A stretch of 64,000 bases of DNA from Chondrilla cf. caribensis. Its lineage: Eukaryota > Porifera > Demospongiae > Chondrillida > Chondrillidae. Of the stretch, positions 14,851 to 35,541 are shown one piece after another. Both the position numbers and the translations under genes were made by a program. A model generated the notes under the pieces. That model worked only from the letters and a program-made list of their open reading frames with translations. It was not told the DNA's origin and did no database searches. Numbering within the stretch: position 1 is the first letter of the stretch; each line of letters opens with the position of its first letter. The stretch lies in assembly GCA_964020155.1 (NCBI GenBank), contig OZ026569.1:4299612-4363611 (forward strand), written 5' to 3'.

Positions 14851-15697
14851 GTCGCCATCAAACAGGATTTGAACATGTTTTATCTCACCAAACCAACCTT
14901 TTCCATAATTTGTGTGTGTGGGAGTGCAAACTTCATTGTGAGGAGAGCAACTACATCCACTGTTGTTAGGTGTACACCTGCGTATGTTGAACTTTGTATG
15001 ATTTATATATTTTTGTGTCTATTTCCTAATAATTTCCATTTAATTCAATTTCTTGGAATTGCTCTCAATCAACCCGGTATACGCATTATGAATAAGTAAT
15101 GTTCTATAATGATAGACTGGAAGAAGAGATACATTTTTACTGTAATATTATATTGTCACCAATGGTCTATTGGTGCAATAAATGTACCAGGTGCTTGCGT
15201 CATCCCTTTAATACTCAAAACAAACACTATGACAGTGTGTGAATTCTTCAGTGGAGTACAGGCCCTTAGAAGATGGTGTTGAACCATGCAACACTATGGA
15301 AGACCTTCAACAGATCACACTGCCAATGTTGTGTGTATAATGCATGACTTCCTAGTACTTCCGACACTTCCCACAAGGAAAATACAACAACATTCCCATA
15401 CTGCACCAGGAACAGTCAACGTGTGTGCTAGAGCTGCCCAGCCCACTTGGTACACTCAGCATGACATGGTACAAGTTGACCAATACTGACAGAGGGCAGA
15501 GCTGCTCAGTTGGCTTGTTTGACACTATTTGAAGTATTGCAGACAGAGCATGTGTCACAGTAGTTCGTCATATGACATCTGTCTCTTGATATATGCACAC
15601 GTGCACTGTTCAAGATTTGTGACTATTTGGAGCAATATCGTATGACTAAATTAATATTCATGGTAAAGTGGAGGGCGGAGATGGGGTTACTAGTGGG

Positions 15698-15833
15698 GAG
15701 TGTTCCATGCCTCAGTCCCCCAGCGGACCCAGCTACAAGCTGCCGAGGTCCTCGTGTGAGCTGTCTCCAAGACAGGGTTGCTGGCGGTTCACCCAACCTC
15801 TGGACAGACCATTGCTAACATTGATTACGACAC
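15698..15833 (+). pseudogene. Decayed 136-bp duplicate of part of the PH-PTB gene exon 4
   Basis: Aligns without gaps to 13787-13922, starting three bases inside exon 4, with 12 substitutions, 10 of them transitions. One changes CGA to TGA, giving an in-frame stop. Others change E to G and D to H. The copy sits about 0.85 kb after the source gene's stop codon. The lack of gaps and the stop indicate a segmental duplication that is not under coding selection. Confidence 0.9.
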
Positions 15834-16503
15834 ACACATATGTAGAGTGGCAGTAGTCCGGAATAGTGCTTATTGTCACTAAGGCTGCCTCACCAGCACC
15901 AGAAGCACACATATCCCAAGAGCACATGTAAACAGTGTTCATTTGCAGGTAATCATAACATTAATATTACTACAGATAAATAATAAATGTTACATTAGTA
16001 AATATACAATTGCTCGTAATATTATATGATACAGGAAGTTATAAATTAGATTGCACCAGGAGTGCTTGACTAAAAAATCTGAAGAATAGAATGTTGATGG
16101 GATGTTGATGGGATGTTGATGGGATGTTGACATTGCTCTCTAAGAGACCACAAGTTCTGTGGAAATAACAACATATGGTGACCAGCAGCATATCTGTTAC
16201 CATGGTGATAATTGAATTACACACTTCAGTACACCTGTGCGAGGAAAACAATATCTCCTGAAAATGGCCTAACTAACCATAGAACCTCGTAGCTGACCCC
16301 TCTCACATTACAGGTGCTTCTCATACCCACTACACCTGACTAATTGTTCTGTATTTATTTATGCTTTGAAAAAATTAATAACTTTCATGTTTCAATTAGG
16401 ATAGACACTTTGACTATTATGATATCTTTGTCACAATTAAGGCTCCACACTGATAAGCTGTTTCTAAGGTAACAGTGTGTAAACATTAACTTAATGTAAT
16501 TAA

Positions 16504-16617
<114 letters not shown>

Positions 16618-16755
16618 AGAAAAGTCTTACCTTATTACTTTGATAACATGTTTACGATGATCTAACAAAGCAGAAGAATGTCAATTCAAATGGTTTCAAC
16701 AGATGAGAGCATTACACCCTAGTAGACCCACACCCACACCCACCCACACCCACAC

Positions 16756-16821
<66 letters not shown>

Positions 16822-17222
16822 TTGTTACATGGATGGTACATGCATCCCATCTCCACACTAGGCAAGGACCACAATTACTATATCTCCCCACAAGACCACA
16901 TTGTTATTGTCTCTCGCCCAACAACAAACCATACAAAGTCACAAGGACAGACTGACATCACACTGTTTACAAGGATCACTATTTTCTGGGTGAGGGAAGC
17001 CATTTTGCTGTTGCCATAACAACATAAAGAACAAGAGACCTTGGAAGCCTTATGCTTGTACTTGCAGCCTTGTAAACAACATCAGCCAGGATGTCTATCA
17101 GTGCTTCAGAGAAGCTCAGAATGGAGCCGAATAACAACTTCCCATATCACTCACACACAATCTAATACATCTCCTGTATATCTCCCAGACATTCAATACA
17201 CAGTCCAATACACAGTCCAACA

Positions 17223-17278
<56 letters not shown>

Positions 17279-17289
17279 CACAAACACAG

Positions 17290-17570
17290 TCACACACACT
17301 AGTACACACACTAGTACAAACACTAGTACATATACTAGTACATACACTAGTACACACTAGTACACACACTAGTACACTCACCAGTACATACACTATTACA
17401 CACACTAGTACATACACTAGTACATACGTACACTAGTACACACACTAGTACACACACCAGTACATACACTAGTACACACACTAGTACATACACTAGTACA
17501 TAACCAGTACATACACTAGTACATATACTAGTACACACACTAGTACATAAACTAGTACACACACTATGCA
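17290..17570. repeat. Degenerate short-unit minisatellite (cactagtacaca)
   Basis: Around 20 imperfect 12-14 bp units such as acactagtacac, preceded by a (CA)n tract. Reverse-strand frames rich in VCTS are translations of it. Confidence 0.85.
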
Positions 17571-17833
17571 GTACACATACATTCCAGCATTGAAGTAGAC
17601 AAGAAGGTAAGCACAAATCTCTGATTGGATATTACTTTGATTGTATCATTTGATCTCATAACTACATTACTCTCACAGACAACAATGAGTACCATTTGAG
17701 CCACGATACTCCACAAACAAAATTAGTTTCAAATTTCTTCCAAAAGTGGTAAACATCTCAACTGCTACACTCCAGCGTGTGTAATCTATCACATTTGTCA
17801 CTTCTGAATGGTGCTCCGATAACATCACATCAA

Positions 17834-27086
<9,253 letters not shown>

Positions 27087-27199
27087 CTTGACAACCGTTC
27101 AGAGAGAAAGAAACCTTTGACATTTCTGGCACAACTCGAGTATCCGGAGGTCGGATACGGTACGGATAGCAAGGGGAATCCCCTCGTAGCTCGACCAAG
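27087..27199. promoter_or_regulatory. Divergent promoter region, kinesin / CIR1
   Basis: Only 113 bp separate the two start codons, so both 5' UTRs and core promoters must fit or overlap here. I see no TATA box at a usual distance. Confidence 0.6.
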
Positions 27200-27579
27200 A
27201 TGTTTCAGAAGTTCATGGGAAATAAAGACTTCCATCCTTCCAACATAAGGAATCTCAGGAAGGTGAGAGAGCGTTTTGTCATAAAAGGGTATAAGTTCCA
27301 CCTGTTGTTGCTATTTTACAGGTATGGGAAGCGAAAGAAAAGGAGAAACATGATCAAAAAAGGCAAGAAGAATTGAAGGCACAGTACCGTAAAGAGCAAG
27401 AGATGTACCAAAACAAGTTAGGCATCCACTTCTAATGGCATTTTTTATATTTAATTATATTGGATACTCCTCCTCTTTTTGTTGCTTATCCTCTGTTGGT
27501 AGGGAATTACTTGGGAAGGCGAACCCTTTGAGCTTCATGTATGAACCTCCTCCAGGGTTCAGCAAGGATAAGGAAGGGA

Positions 27580-27641
<62 letters not shown>

Positions 27642-29764
27642 TACAGTGTTGTGGTGATGGTAATTGGTATTTCTAATTGGCTGGAATTAATTATAGATTT
27701 CTAGTCAACTGACATTTTTAGCTGGAGTAATATGTGATTGTAGTTGGTATACTTGCACCTGGTCTACACCTAGTAGCACACACCTGGTGTACACCTAGTA
27801 GCACACACCTGGTGTACACCTAGTAGCACACACCTGGTGTACACCTAGTAGCACACACCTGGTGTACACCTAGTAGCACATACCTGGCGTACACCTAGTA
27901 GCACACACCTGGTGTACACCTAGTAGCATACACCTGGTGTACACCTAGTAGCACATACCTGGCGTACACCTAGTAGCACACACCTGGTCTACACCTAGTA
28001 GCATACACCTGGCGTACACCCAGTAGCACACACCTGGTGTACAACTAGTAGCACACACCTGGTGTACACCTAGTAGCACACACCTGGTCTACACCTAGTA
28101 GCACACACCTGGCGTACACCTAGTAGCACACACCTGGTGTACACCTAGTAGTATACACCTGGTGTACACCTAGTAGCATACACCTGGTGTACACCTAATA
28201 GCACACACCTGGTGTACACCTAGTAGCATACACCTGGCGTACACCTAGTAGCACACACCTGGCGTACACCTAGTAGCACACACCTGGTGTACACCTAGTA
28301 GCACACACCTGGTGTACACCTAGTAGCATACACCTGGCGTACACCTAGTAGCATACACCTGGTGTACACCTAGTAGCACACACCTGGTGTACACCTAGTA
28401 GCATACACCTGGTGTACACCTAGTAGCATACACCTGGTGTACACCTAGTAGCACACACCTGGCGTACACCCAGTAGCACACACCTGGTGTACACCTAGTA
28501 GTATACACCTGGTGTACACCTAGTAGCATACACCTGGTGTACACCTAATAGCACACACCTGGTGTACACCTAGTAGCATACACCTGGCGTACACCTAGTA
28601 GCACACACCTGGCGTACACCTAGTAGCACACACCTGGTGTACACCTAGTAGCACACACCTGGTGTACACCTAGTAGCACACACCTGGTGTACACCTAGTA
28701 GCATACACCTGGGGTACACCTAGTAGCACACACCTGGTGTACACCTATGATATACACCTAGTTGTATACACCTGGTGTAAACTATACAATGTTATTTTCA
28801 ACAGTTTATTAAATATGTCCATATGGTTATACTCTCAGGAAGATCCAGATAATGAAAAGCTAAAATTTGACTGGCAGAGATCTGACAGAGCTCCTCCAAG
28901 AGAAGAGTAAGAGAGCACAGTTATACTGGTACCTCCATTACTGGCCTGTCTGTGATATCTGTGCTGTTTGTGAGGCTGTCCTGTGATATCTGTGCTGTTT
29001 GTGAGGCTGTCCTGTGATATCTGTGCTGTTTGTGAGGCTGTCCTGTGATATCTGTGCTGTGGTTTGTCCTTTCCCCAGATACGCTAAGTCCTTGGATATT
29101 CAAGACAAGCCGTTTGGTGTTGAAGTACGAAATGTCAAATGCTTCAAGTGTGGCAAATGGGGTCACATCAATACTGACAGAATTGTGGGTTCACACACAC
29201 TGCACACAGACCACAGCATAAGACACGGCAGAGTCATATATTCACTTCCAACCGTCCATCCAGTGTCCAATGTATGGGCAGAGCAAATCTCAAGAGGATC
29301 TTGAATCCAGTAAGTCAGCTACAAGGATCCTCCCTCTTCAGTTATTTCAGAATTGACCAGTACTGTTTCTCTTTTGTTGATAGCTCTACCAAAGACAAGC
29401 CTAGCTGACCTAGACACAGCTGAGGATGGTTTCATATTCAAACAGTGTGTGCGTAATAGAGTCATAGACGCAGGAGCCTCAAATCAGGTAGCAAGTGCTT
29501 TTGTTGTGGTTAACATGCTTCCAAGAGTTTTGCTACTCTGCACTTTCAGCAAATCATTGGTAGCGACGAGGAAGAGGATGTAGGACAGCAGATATTGGAC
29601 CAGCTTTCAGACAGAGACAAACGCAAGCTACTGAAGTACACAATCACTGCTCCATGCTAAAATATCAACTTGATTTGATTGTGATTACTCTTCACTTGAT
29701 ATGTCCCATCAGGAAAATTAAGAAAATAGAAAAAAGGCACAAGAGAAAGAAAAGAAAGAAGTGA
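27200..29764 (+). CDS. CIR1: CBF1-interacting corepressor CIR1, short form
   Basis: Nuclear corepressor that links CBF1/RBP-J (Notch pathway) to histone deacetylases in vertebrates. Nine exons join in phase: 27200-27262, 27322-27416, 27503-27581, 28839-28906, 29079-29184, 29264-29309, 29384-29487, 29550-29635, 29713-29764, giving 232 residues. Family blocks are [56 protein letters not shown] and GHINTDR. The zinc knuckle Cx2Cx4Hx6C is completed across the exon 5/6 junction. The end [20 protein letters not shown] matches human [20 protein letters not shown]. Human CIR1 is ~450 residues because of a C-terminal Ser/Arg-rich tail, which is absent here. Confidence 0.9.
27582..27640 (+). repeat. 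(GT)n forming the donor of CIR1 intron 3
   Basis: The tract begins at the exon 3 boundary 27581/27582, so the donor is the first GT of the repeat. Confidence 0.95.
27745..28782. repeat. 25-bp minisatellite, CIR1 intron 3
   Basis: About 41 copies of a 25-bp unit containing acacctagtagcacacacct. Variants (gcata/gcaca, ggtgt/ggcgt) recur in blocks, including a run repeated at about 28130-28290 and 28490-28650, which suggests block duplication. Confidence 0.95.
28965..29070. repeat. 31-bp repeat before CIR1 exon 5
   Basis: Three to four copies of a unit with tgtgatatctgtgctgtttg, ending just before the acceptor tract of exon 5. Confidence 0.85.
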
Positions 29765-30127
29765 TTACTACTGACAATTCTAGATCTACATACATATCCA
29801 AATATTTTTTGATTGTCATTGCATCTCTACTGTACATAGACAATAGCTAGTCTGTGAAGAGAATTGCATGCTGGTCCATTTTATTCAAAATATATTGTCA
29901 ATTATTTGATTTCTTGTGGTATAATTCATGTACATTGCACGGAACAACCAATAATATAGGATGTTGGCTGGACCTCAACCACGTGTGGTACAACATGCTT
30001 GCATGGCTGCATTCGTAAGTTCACCATCAATTGCACTAAATCAATAGTTTACAATGCCATGATCATAGCTAACTCTGGTTGCATGCGTGCAAGATTAGGT
30101 AGTGCTAAATAAAAACGAATACGTAGT
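29765..30127. other. Convergent 3' region, CIR1 / EHD
   Basis: AT-rich DNA with no open frame of note. It must hold both 3' UTRs. Confidence 0.5.
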
Positions 30128-31873
30128 TCAGTTCAAATAGGATCCGAGATCCCCGTCATTTCCGTACTCGGACAATCTACTGGTCCCCGAGTGATGAGAG
30201 TCCTCCCTGCTTCGCTGCCCTGGGAGGGTTGGCTCATACTGGGAGAGTGACTCACGAGAGTACAAGTTGCGTTTGGAAGGAGGGATGAGGTTCTGGGGCA
30301 ATTCCTCAGGGAGGTCGTGACCTTTGATTTTGAGATCAATCAGAAACATACAAACTGCAAACTCGTCGCCATCCAACATTCCATCCTTGTCGATATCTGA
30401 GAGATTCCACACCCTACGCAGAACAGAATTTGGCAGTTTGGACTTCAGCATTTCTTCCCTCGCTGCAGCTCCAGATATCTTCCCTTTTGGATTGGGATTC
30501 AGACTGTGGAATAAAGTATCGTACTTTGGTAGGTCGGAGCTGATAGCCCAGCCGTCCTGGTCACCAACTGCTGACAGGTGATAGTCCTTAGAGAAGGGGT
30601 CCAGTCCTCCATCGTCGATGCTGGTATTGCCAAACACGCCCCCCTTGATACGAACATCTTTAACCAGCTCCTCTTCCTTGGGGAGCAATTCCATCAGCCT
30701 GAGGATATCGCCTGAGAGCATCTTCTCCACATTGTCCAGCATCACCTGGTTCAGCTTCTGAAAGCGAGTGAAGTCGTAGTCGACAAGCAGGGACTGCATT
30801 CGCCTGACATTGGGGAAGTCCCCTACAGGAATGGTATGCTTCCTGTGAAGAGTGTTGAAGATGTTTGGTAAATCCGCTATCAGTTGTTCCTTCTTGGACT
30901 GCTTGTAGAACAAGGAGGGCATTTCGCTGCGGAGATGGGACAGGATTATGGCGTGCACCTTGGCGAGCTTAGCCCTTTTGATCAATTCATTGATCTTCCT
31001 CACCGCTGCAGTTCTCGGAAGACTCTGAAAGTCAGCAAATAGGTCTTCTTGCTCAGCCTCGAACAGTCGTCTGTTTTCATCATTCTGCAGCGGTCGGTCC
31101 CAAAATGACCCAATGTAGACCCTCACAACTTCAGGGGTGCCCATAATCTTGCCAAGGGACCACATGAGTGCACCATAGACCCTCATCAGCTGCTGTGTGG
31201 AGATCATGTCTGCCTTGTTGAGGACTATGCGGATCTTATCCGGATTCTTCTTGATCATGTCGATGACACGGCGAAACTCATCGGATATGTCCAGCTTATG
31301 GGCATCAAACAGAAGAACTATTCGATCAGCTCTGTCTGCAAACCATTCCATCACGGTTTCAAAACTGTACCCTCTCTGAAGACGCTGCTTTTCTCCAGAG
31401 AGTATACCAGGAGTGTCCACTAGTGTGATGCTCTCCAACACTGGTGAGGGGAGGACGGATGCCTCAAAACGTTGCAGAAATGCGCTCCCAAATTGCTGCA
31501 GTGCTCTGAACTGTTTGGAGGGGTCATGAGCGAGTGCGTTACCGGGCGTACTCTGCTCGTTTGGACCGTGCATGACAGCAACAAACCTGTCTGTGGTTGG
31601 TTCGGGACCGATCCTGATACCTGGAAAATCTCGTTCCAAAAGATAACGTATGAAAGTGGTCTTCCCCGTTGAATATTGCCCTATTAGCAAAACCATGGGT
31701 TTGGCGTCGAAGTCTCCATCGCTCAGGTACGGCGAATGAAACTGTCCGAACTGGAATGCTTCTTCTAATGGAAGTAAGTTACGCTTGTACGTCTTTTTTA
31801 TTCCGTCGACGACGCTACTGAAGACGTCCGCGGGCTTCGTTCGACTTTCATCTCCTTTCAACCAAGAGAACAT
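30128..31873 (-). CDS. EHD: EH domain-containing protein (EHD family), intronless
   Basis: Dynamin-like membrane-remodelling ATPase of endocytic recycling. The single exon encodes 581 residues (vertebrate EHDs ~540). The N-terminus MFSWLKGDESRTKPADVFSS precedes a G domain with P-loop GQYSTGKTTF, the threonine motif in EPTTDRF, DTPGILSGEKQR and NKAD. The helical part has the membrane-contact KF-type region. Near the C-terminus the linker is followed by an EH domain: YDTLFHSLNPNPKGKISG, NSVLRRVWNLSDIDKDGML, with an EF-hand loop DIDKDGMLDGDEF. The C-terminal ~50 residues are an extra Ser/Arg-rich tail. All domains are intact. The start lies 100 bp from the gamma-tubulin start. The lack of introns in an intron-rich region may mark a fixed retrocopy or simple loss. 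Confidence 0.96.
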   Translation of the reverse strand: MFSWLKGDESRTKPADVFSSVVDGIKKTYKRNLLPLEEAFQFGQFHSPYLSDGDFDAKPMVLLIGQYSTGKTTFIRYLLERDFPGIRIGPEPTTDRFVAVMHGPNEQSTPGNALAHDPSKQFRALQQFGSAFLQRFEASVLPSPVLESITLVDTPGILSGEKQRLQRGYSFETVMEWFADRADRIVLLFDAHKLDISDEFRRVIDMIKKNPDKIRIVLNKADMISTQQLMRVYGALMWSLGKIMGTPEVVRVYIGSFWDRPLQNDENRRLFEAEQEDLFADFQSLPRTAAVRKINELIKRAKLAKVHAIILSHLRSEMPSLFYKQSKKEQLIADLPNIFNTLHRKHTIPVGDFPNVRRMQSLLVDYDFTRFQKLNQVMLDNVEKMLSGDILRLMELLPKEEELVKDVRIKGGVFGNTSIDDGGLDPFSKDYHLSAVGDQDGWAISSDLPKYDTLFHSLNPNPKGKISGAAAREEMLKSKLPNSVLRRVWNLSDIDKDGMLDGDEFAVCMFLIDLKIKGHDLPEELPQNLIPPSKRNLYSRESLSQYEPTLPGQRSREDSHHSGTSRLSEYGNDGDLGSYLN

Positions 31874-31973
31874 TGTGCCTACTCCCAGTAGGATACCCCT
31901 GCTATTAGTTTTGTGGGCGTGGTCGGAGCTTAGCTAGCTTGGCGGTCCTCGGCGGTCGGTTCAGAGCAGGGAG
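31874..31973. promoter_or_regulatory. Divergent promoter region, EHD / gamma-tubulin
   Basis: A 100-bp spacer between start codons, with two ggcggtc elements close to the tubulin side. Confidence 0.6.
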
Positions 31974-34463
31974 ATGCCTCGAGAGATCATCACGATCCAA
32001 CTAGGACAATGCGGGAATCAAAGTCAGCTCTACTTGAGCTGTCGATGGTAGAGCGTCACTTTGTGTCTTTGTCTTCTTGTTGCAGTTGGAATGGAGTTCT
32101 GGAAGCAGCTGTGTGCTGAGCATGGGATCAGTCCTGAAGGAATTTTGGAAGACTTTGCTACTAAAGGAGGGGACAGAAAGGATGTGTTCTTTTATCAAGT
32201 AATGGTTTCTTGTTCTGTTGGGAAGTGTTTTTTTATGTGTTTCTTGTCTGATAGGCGGACGACGAGCATTACATCCCCAGAGCCGTTCTCCTGGACCTGG
32301 AACCTAGAGTATGTACATGTGTGTTGTGTACAGATGTACGTGTGTGTTGTGTACAGATGTACATGTGTGTTGTGTACAGATGTACGTGTGTGTTACATAG
32401 ATAGATATTTTAACCAGAAAACCCCCATCAGCCAGAGAGGCTGCTCCACCAAAACACAGAAAAACTAACATAACTGAATTATATATATTATATATAAAGT
32501 AAACCTAAATTTACACACCGGATTGGAAAATAAATTTACTACAACAGAGAATCAGTGTGTGTGCATGTGTTGGCCAATTAATTGTTTATGGTTTGCTGGT
32601 GTGTGTGCTTGTGTAGGTCATTCACGGGATCCTGAACTCACCATATGCTAAACTGTACAATCCAGAGAACATCTACATGTCCGAGCATGGAGGAGGAGCC
32701 GGCAACAACTGGGCAAGTGGGTACTCTCAAGCCGAGAAGTTACAAGAAAAGATTTTTGACATTATTGACCGTGAAGCAGACAACAGTGATAGTCTGGAGG
32801 TATGGTCTGTGTTGTCTGGAGGTATGGTTTGTGTTGTCTGGAGGTCTGGTCTGTGTTGTCTGGAGGTATGGTCTGTGTTGTCTGGAGGTCTGGTCTGTGT
32901 TGTCTGGAGGTATGGTCTGTGTTGTCTGGAGGTATGGTCTGTGTTGTCTGGAGGTCTGGTCTGTGTTGTCTGGAGGTATGGTCTGTGTTGTCTGGAGGTA
33001 TGGATGTGTTGTCTGGAGGTATGGTCTGTGTTGTCTGGAGGTATGGTCTGTGTTGTCTGGAGGTATGGATGTGTTGTCTGGAGGTCTGGTCTGTGTTGTC
33101 TGGAGGTAAAGTCTGTGTTGTCTGGAAGTATGATATGGTTGTCTGGAGGTATGGTCTGGTTGTCTGGAGGTATGATATGGTTGTCTGGAGGTATGGTCTG
33201 GTTGTCTGGAGGTATGGTCTGGTTGTCTGGAGGTATGGTCTGTGTTGTCTGGAGGTATGATATGGTTGTCTGGAAGTATGATATGGTTGTCTGGAGGTAT
33301 GGTCTGGTTGTCTGGAGGTATGATATGGTTGTCTGGAGGTATGGTCTGGTTGTCTGGAGGTATGGTCTGGTTGTCTGGAGGTATGGTCTGGTTGTCTGGA
33401 GGTATGATATGGTTGTCTGGAGGTATGGTCTGTGTTGTCTGGAGGTATGATATGGTTGTCTGGAAGTATGATATGGTTGTCTGGAGGTATGGTCTGGTTG
33501 TCTGGAGGTATGGTCTGGTTGTCTGGAGGTATGATATGGTTGTCTGGAGGTATGGTCTGGTTGTCTGGAGGTATGGTCTGGTTGTCTGGAGGTATGGTCT
33601 GGTTGTCTGGAGGTATGATATGGTTGTCTGGAGGTATGGTCTGTGTTGTCTGGAGGTATGATATGGTTGTCTGGAGGTATGATATGGTTGTCTGGAGGTA
33701 TGGTCTGGTTGTCTGGAGGTATGGTCTGGTTGTCTGGAGGTATAATTTGTGTTGTCTGAATGTACTGTGGTCTGTACTGGGGTGTTTTGGATAAGTATAT
33801 GTAACATTGCTTAGGGTTTTGTTCTGAGTCATTCAATAGCAGGAGGAACTGGATCTGGAATGGGATCTTGTCTGTTGGAGAAGCTGAATGACAGGTACGT
33901 TGTACACCTTGGAGCTGGTGAGGTGGAGCCAGAATGACTGTCGCGGTTATACTGTAGGTACCCGAAGAAGTTAATACAGACATATTCTGTGTTCCCTAAC
34001 CTTGATGAGAAGGACGGCATTAGTGACGTGGTGGTGCAGCCGTATAACTCCATTCTCACCATGAAGAGATTGACTCTGAACGCAGACTGTGTTGTGAGTA
34101 CCGCACTGACTATTCCCATGTGGTGTGTTGCTGAGATCTAGTCCTCCCTCCACCAAGGTTGTCCTCGATAACACTGCCATGTACAGGATTGCTGCCGAAC
34201 GACTACATATCGCTAATCCTTCCTTTACACAAATAAACCAACTTGTGAGTGTATATTCGTATCAAGGGCTGTAACTTACCTGGGTAACTCCATGTGTATG
34301 TGTATATGTGTGCAGGTATCTACCATCATGGCCACCAGCACGGCGACACTCAGATACCCCGGATACATGAATAATGACCTCATTGGACTGATTGCCTCTC
34401 TGATACCCACCCCCAGGCTCCATTTTTTGATGACAGGATATACCCCTTTAACCACTGAGAGTC

Positions 34464-34519
<56 letters not shown>

Positions 34520-35541
34520 GTGTGTGTTTGTGTGTGTGTGTTCGAAATAGAGTGTAGTACAGTGAAACCTCTCTAATCCGACACTCATTGGGACCTGAGA
34601 ATAATGTTGGATTAGGAGGTTGTTGGATTATGGAGTGCCTCTTTCCATACTTATGTATGGTGACTGTACCTCACACAATGGTCGGATTAGAGAGAATGTT
34701 GGATTATAGAGGTGTCGGATTAGGGAGGTTTCACTGTATATATAATATGTGTTAGGTGGCTAGTATTCAGAAGACTACAGTGCTAGATGTGATGAGGCGT
34801 CTTTTGCAACCAAGTAATGTGATGGTGTCCACACCTCGAGACAGAGCACTCAACCACTGCTACATATCCATCCTGAACATCATCCAGGGGGAGGTGGACC
34901 CCACCCAGGTGAGGGACATGCCGAGGGTATTCCCCAGCTTGCCCTGTTCTTCAGTTCCTGGCTTCCTGACAGGTACACAAGAGTTTGTTGAGGATACGAG
35001 AGAGGAACCTAGCTCAGTTCATCCCGTGGGGTCCTGCCAGCATACAGGTTGGTGTAACCAGGAGGTTCACAGTGTGTCCAGGCTGTCCCTACTGACCCCA
35101 TGCAGGTGGCACTGTCCAGAAAATCTCCTTACATCCCAACATCACATAGAGTCAGTGGGCTGATGCTAGCCAACCACACCAGTATATCATCTGTGGGTTT
35201 GGTCATTAGCTGCTGCTGTGTGTGATGGCTCTGCTAACTTGTAACTACTTGTACACTTCATCTCCAGTTGTTTGAAAGAACAGCCAAACAGTACGACAAA
35301 CTTCGCAAGCGACAAGCATTCTTGGATCAGTTCAAAAAAGAAGCAATGTTTAAAGACGACTTATCTGAGCTGGACAAATCCCGGTAATGTGGTTTTGATT
35401 AGTTAGTGACCTCCACTTCACTGCACGTTCTGACCGACTTTGTGCCCCAGTGAGGTTGTCCAAGAACTGGTTGACGAATACGAAGCATCAACAAAACCAG
35501 AGTATATTCAGTGGGGGACCTCCAAAGGAAGGCAAGAATAG
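31974..35541 (+). CDS. TUBG1: Gamma-tubulin
   Basis: Nucleates microtubules within the gamma-tubulin ring complex at centrosomes. Thirteen exons join in phase: 31974-32022, 32086-32198, 32255-32308, 32617-32799, 33815-33894, 33958-34093, 34158-34244, 34316-34465, 34756-34908, 34973-35047, 35106-35192, 35268-35383, 35451-35541, giving 457 residues. It starts [16 protein letters not shown]. The tubulin signature is GGTGSG. Gamma-specific blocks include [65 protein letters not shown] and [13 protein letters not shown]. Intron 4 is a minisatellite built from the exon 4 donor. Intron 8 holds a GT tract starting at the donor and a MITE. Confidence 0.97.
32792..33755 (+). repeat. 21/22-bp minisatellite made of the TUBG exon 4 donor
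   Basis: About 45 copies of tctggaggtatggtctggttg or a 22-bp form with tgtgttg. The first copy includes the last 7 nt of exon 4 (TCTGGAG, ending 32799) and the donor gtatgg. Every later copy repeats this junction. 22-bp units dominate the left, 21-bp units the right. Confidence 0.95.
34466..34541 (+). repeat. (GT)n forming the donor of TUBG intron 8
   Basis: Starts at the exon 8 boundary 34465/34466. Confidence 0.95.
34560..34736. mobile_element. 177-bp non-autonomous pogo/Tigger-like MITE
   Basis: Terminal inverted repeats of 25 bp begin CAGTGAAACCTCTCTAATCC and differ at one base between ends. A TA dinucleotide flanks each side (34558-34559 and 34737-34738), the target duplication of Tc1/mariner elements. 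The interior repeats parts of the TIR (ttggattag, gtcggattag) and has no coding capacity. The CAGTGAAACCTC end resembles known Tigger/pogo termini. It sits inside TUBG intron 8. Confidence 0.85.

Noticed and set aside
32645..33983. Long open frames on both strands (up to ~420 codons, [10 protein letters not shown] and TSRQP cycles)
   Set aside because: They are translations of the TUBG intron 4 minisatellite. The flanking gamma-tubulin exons splice in phase across it.
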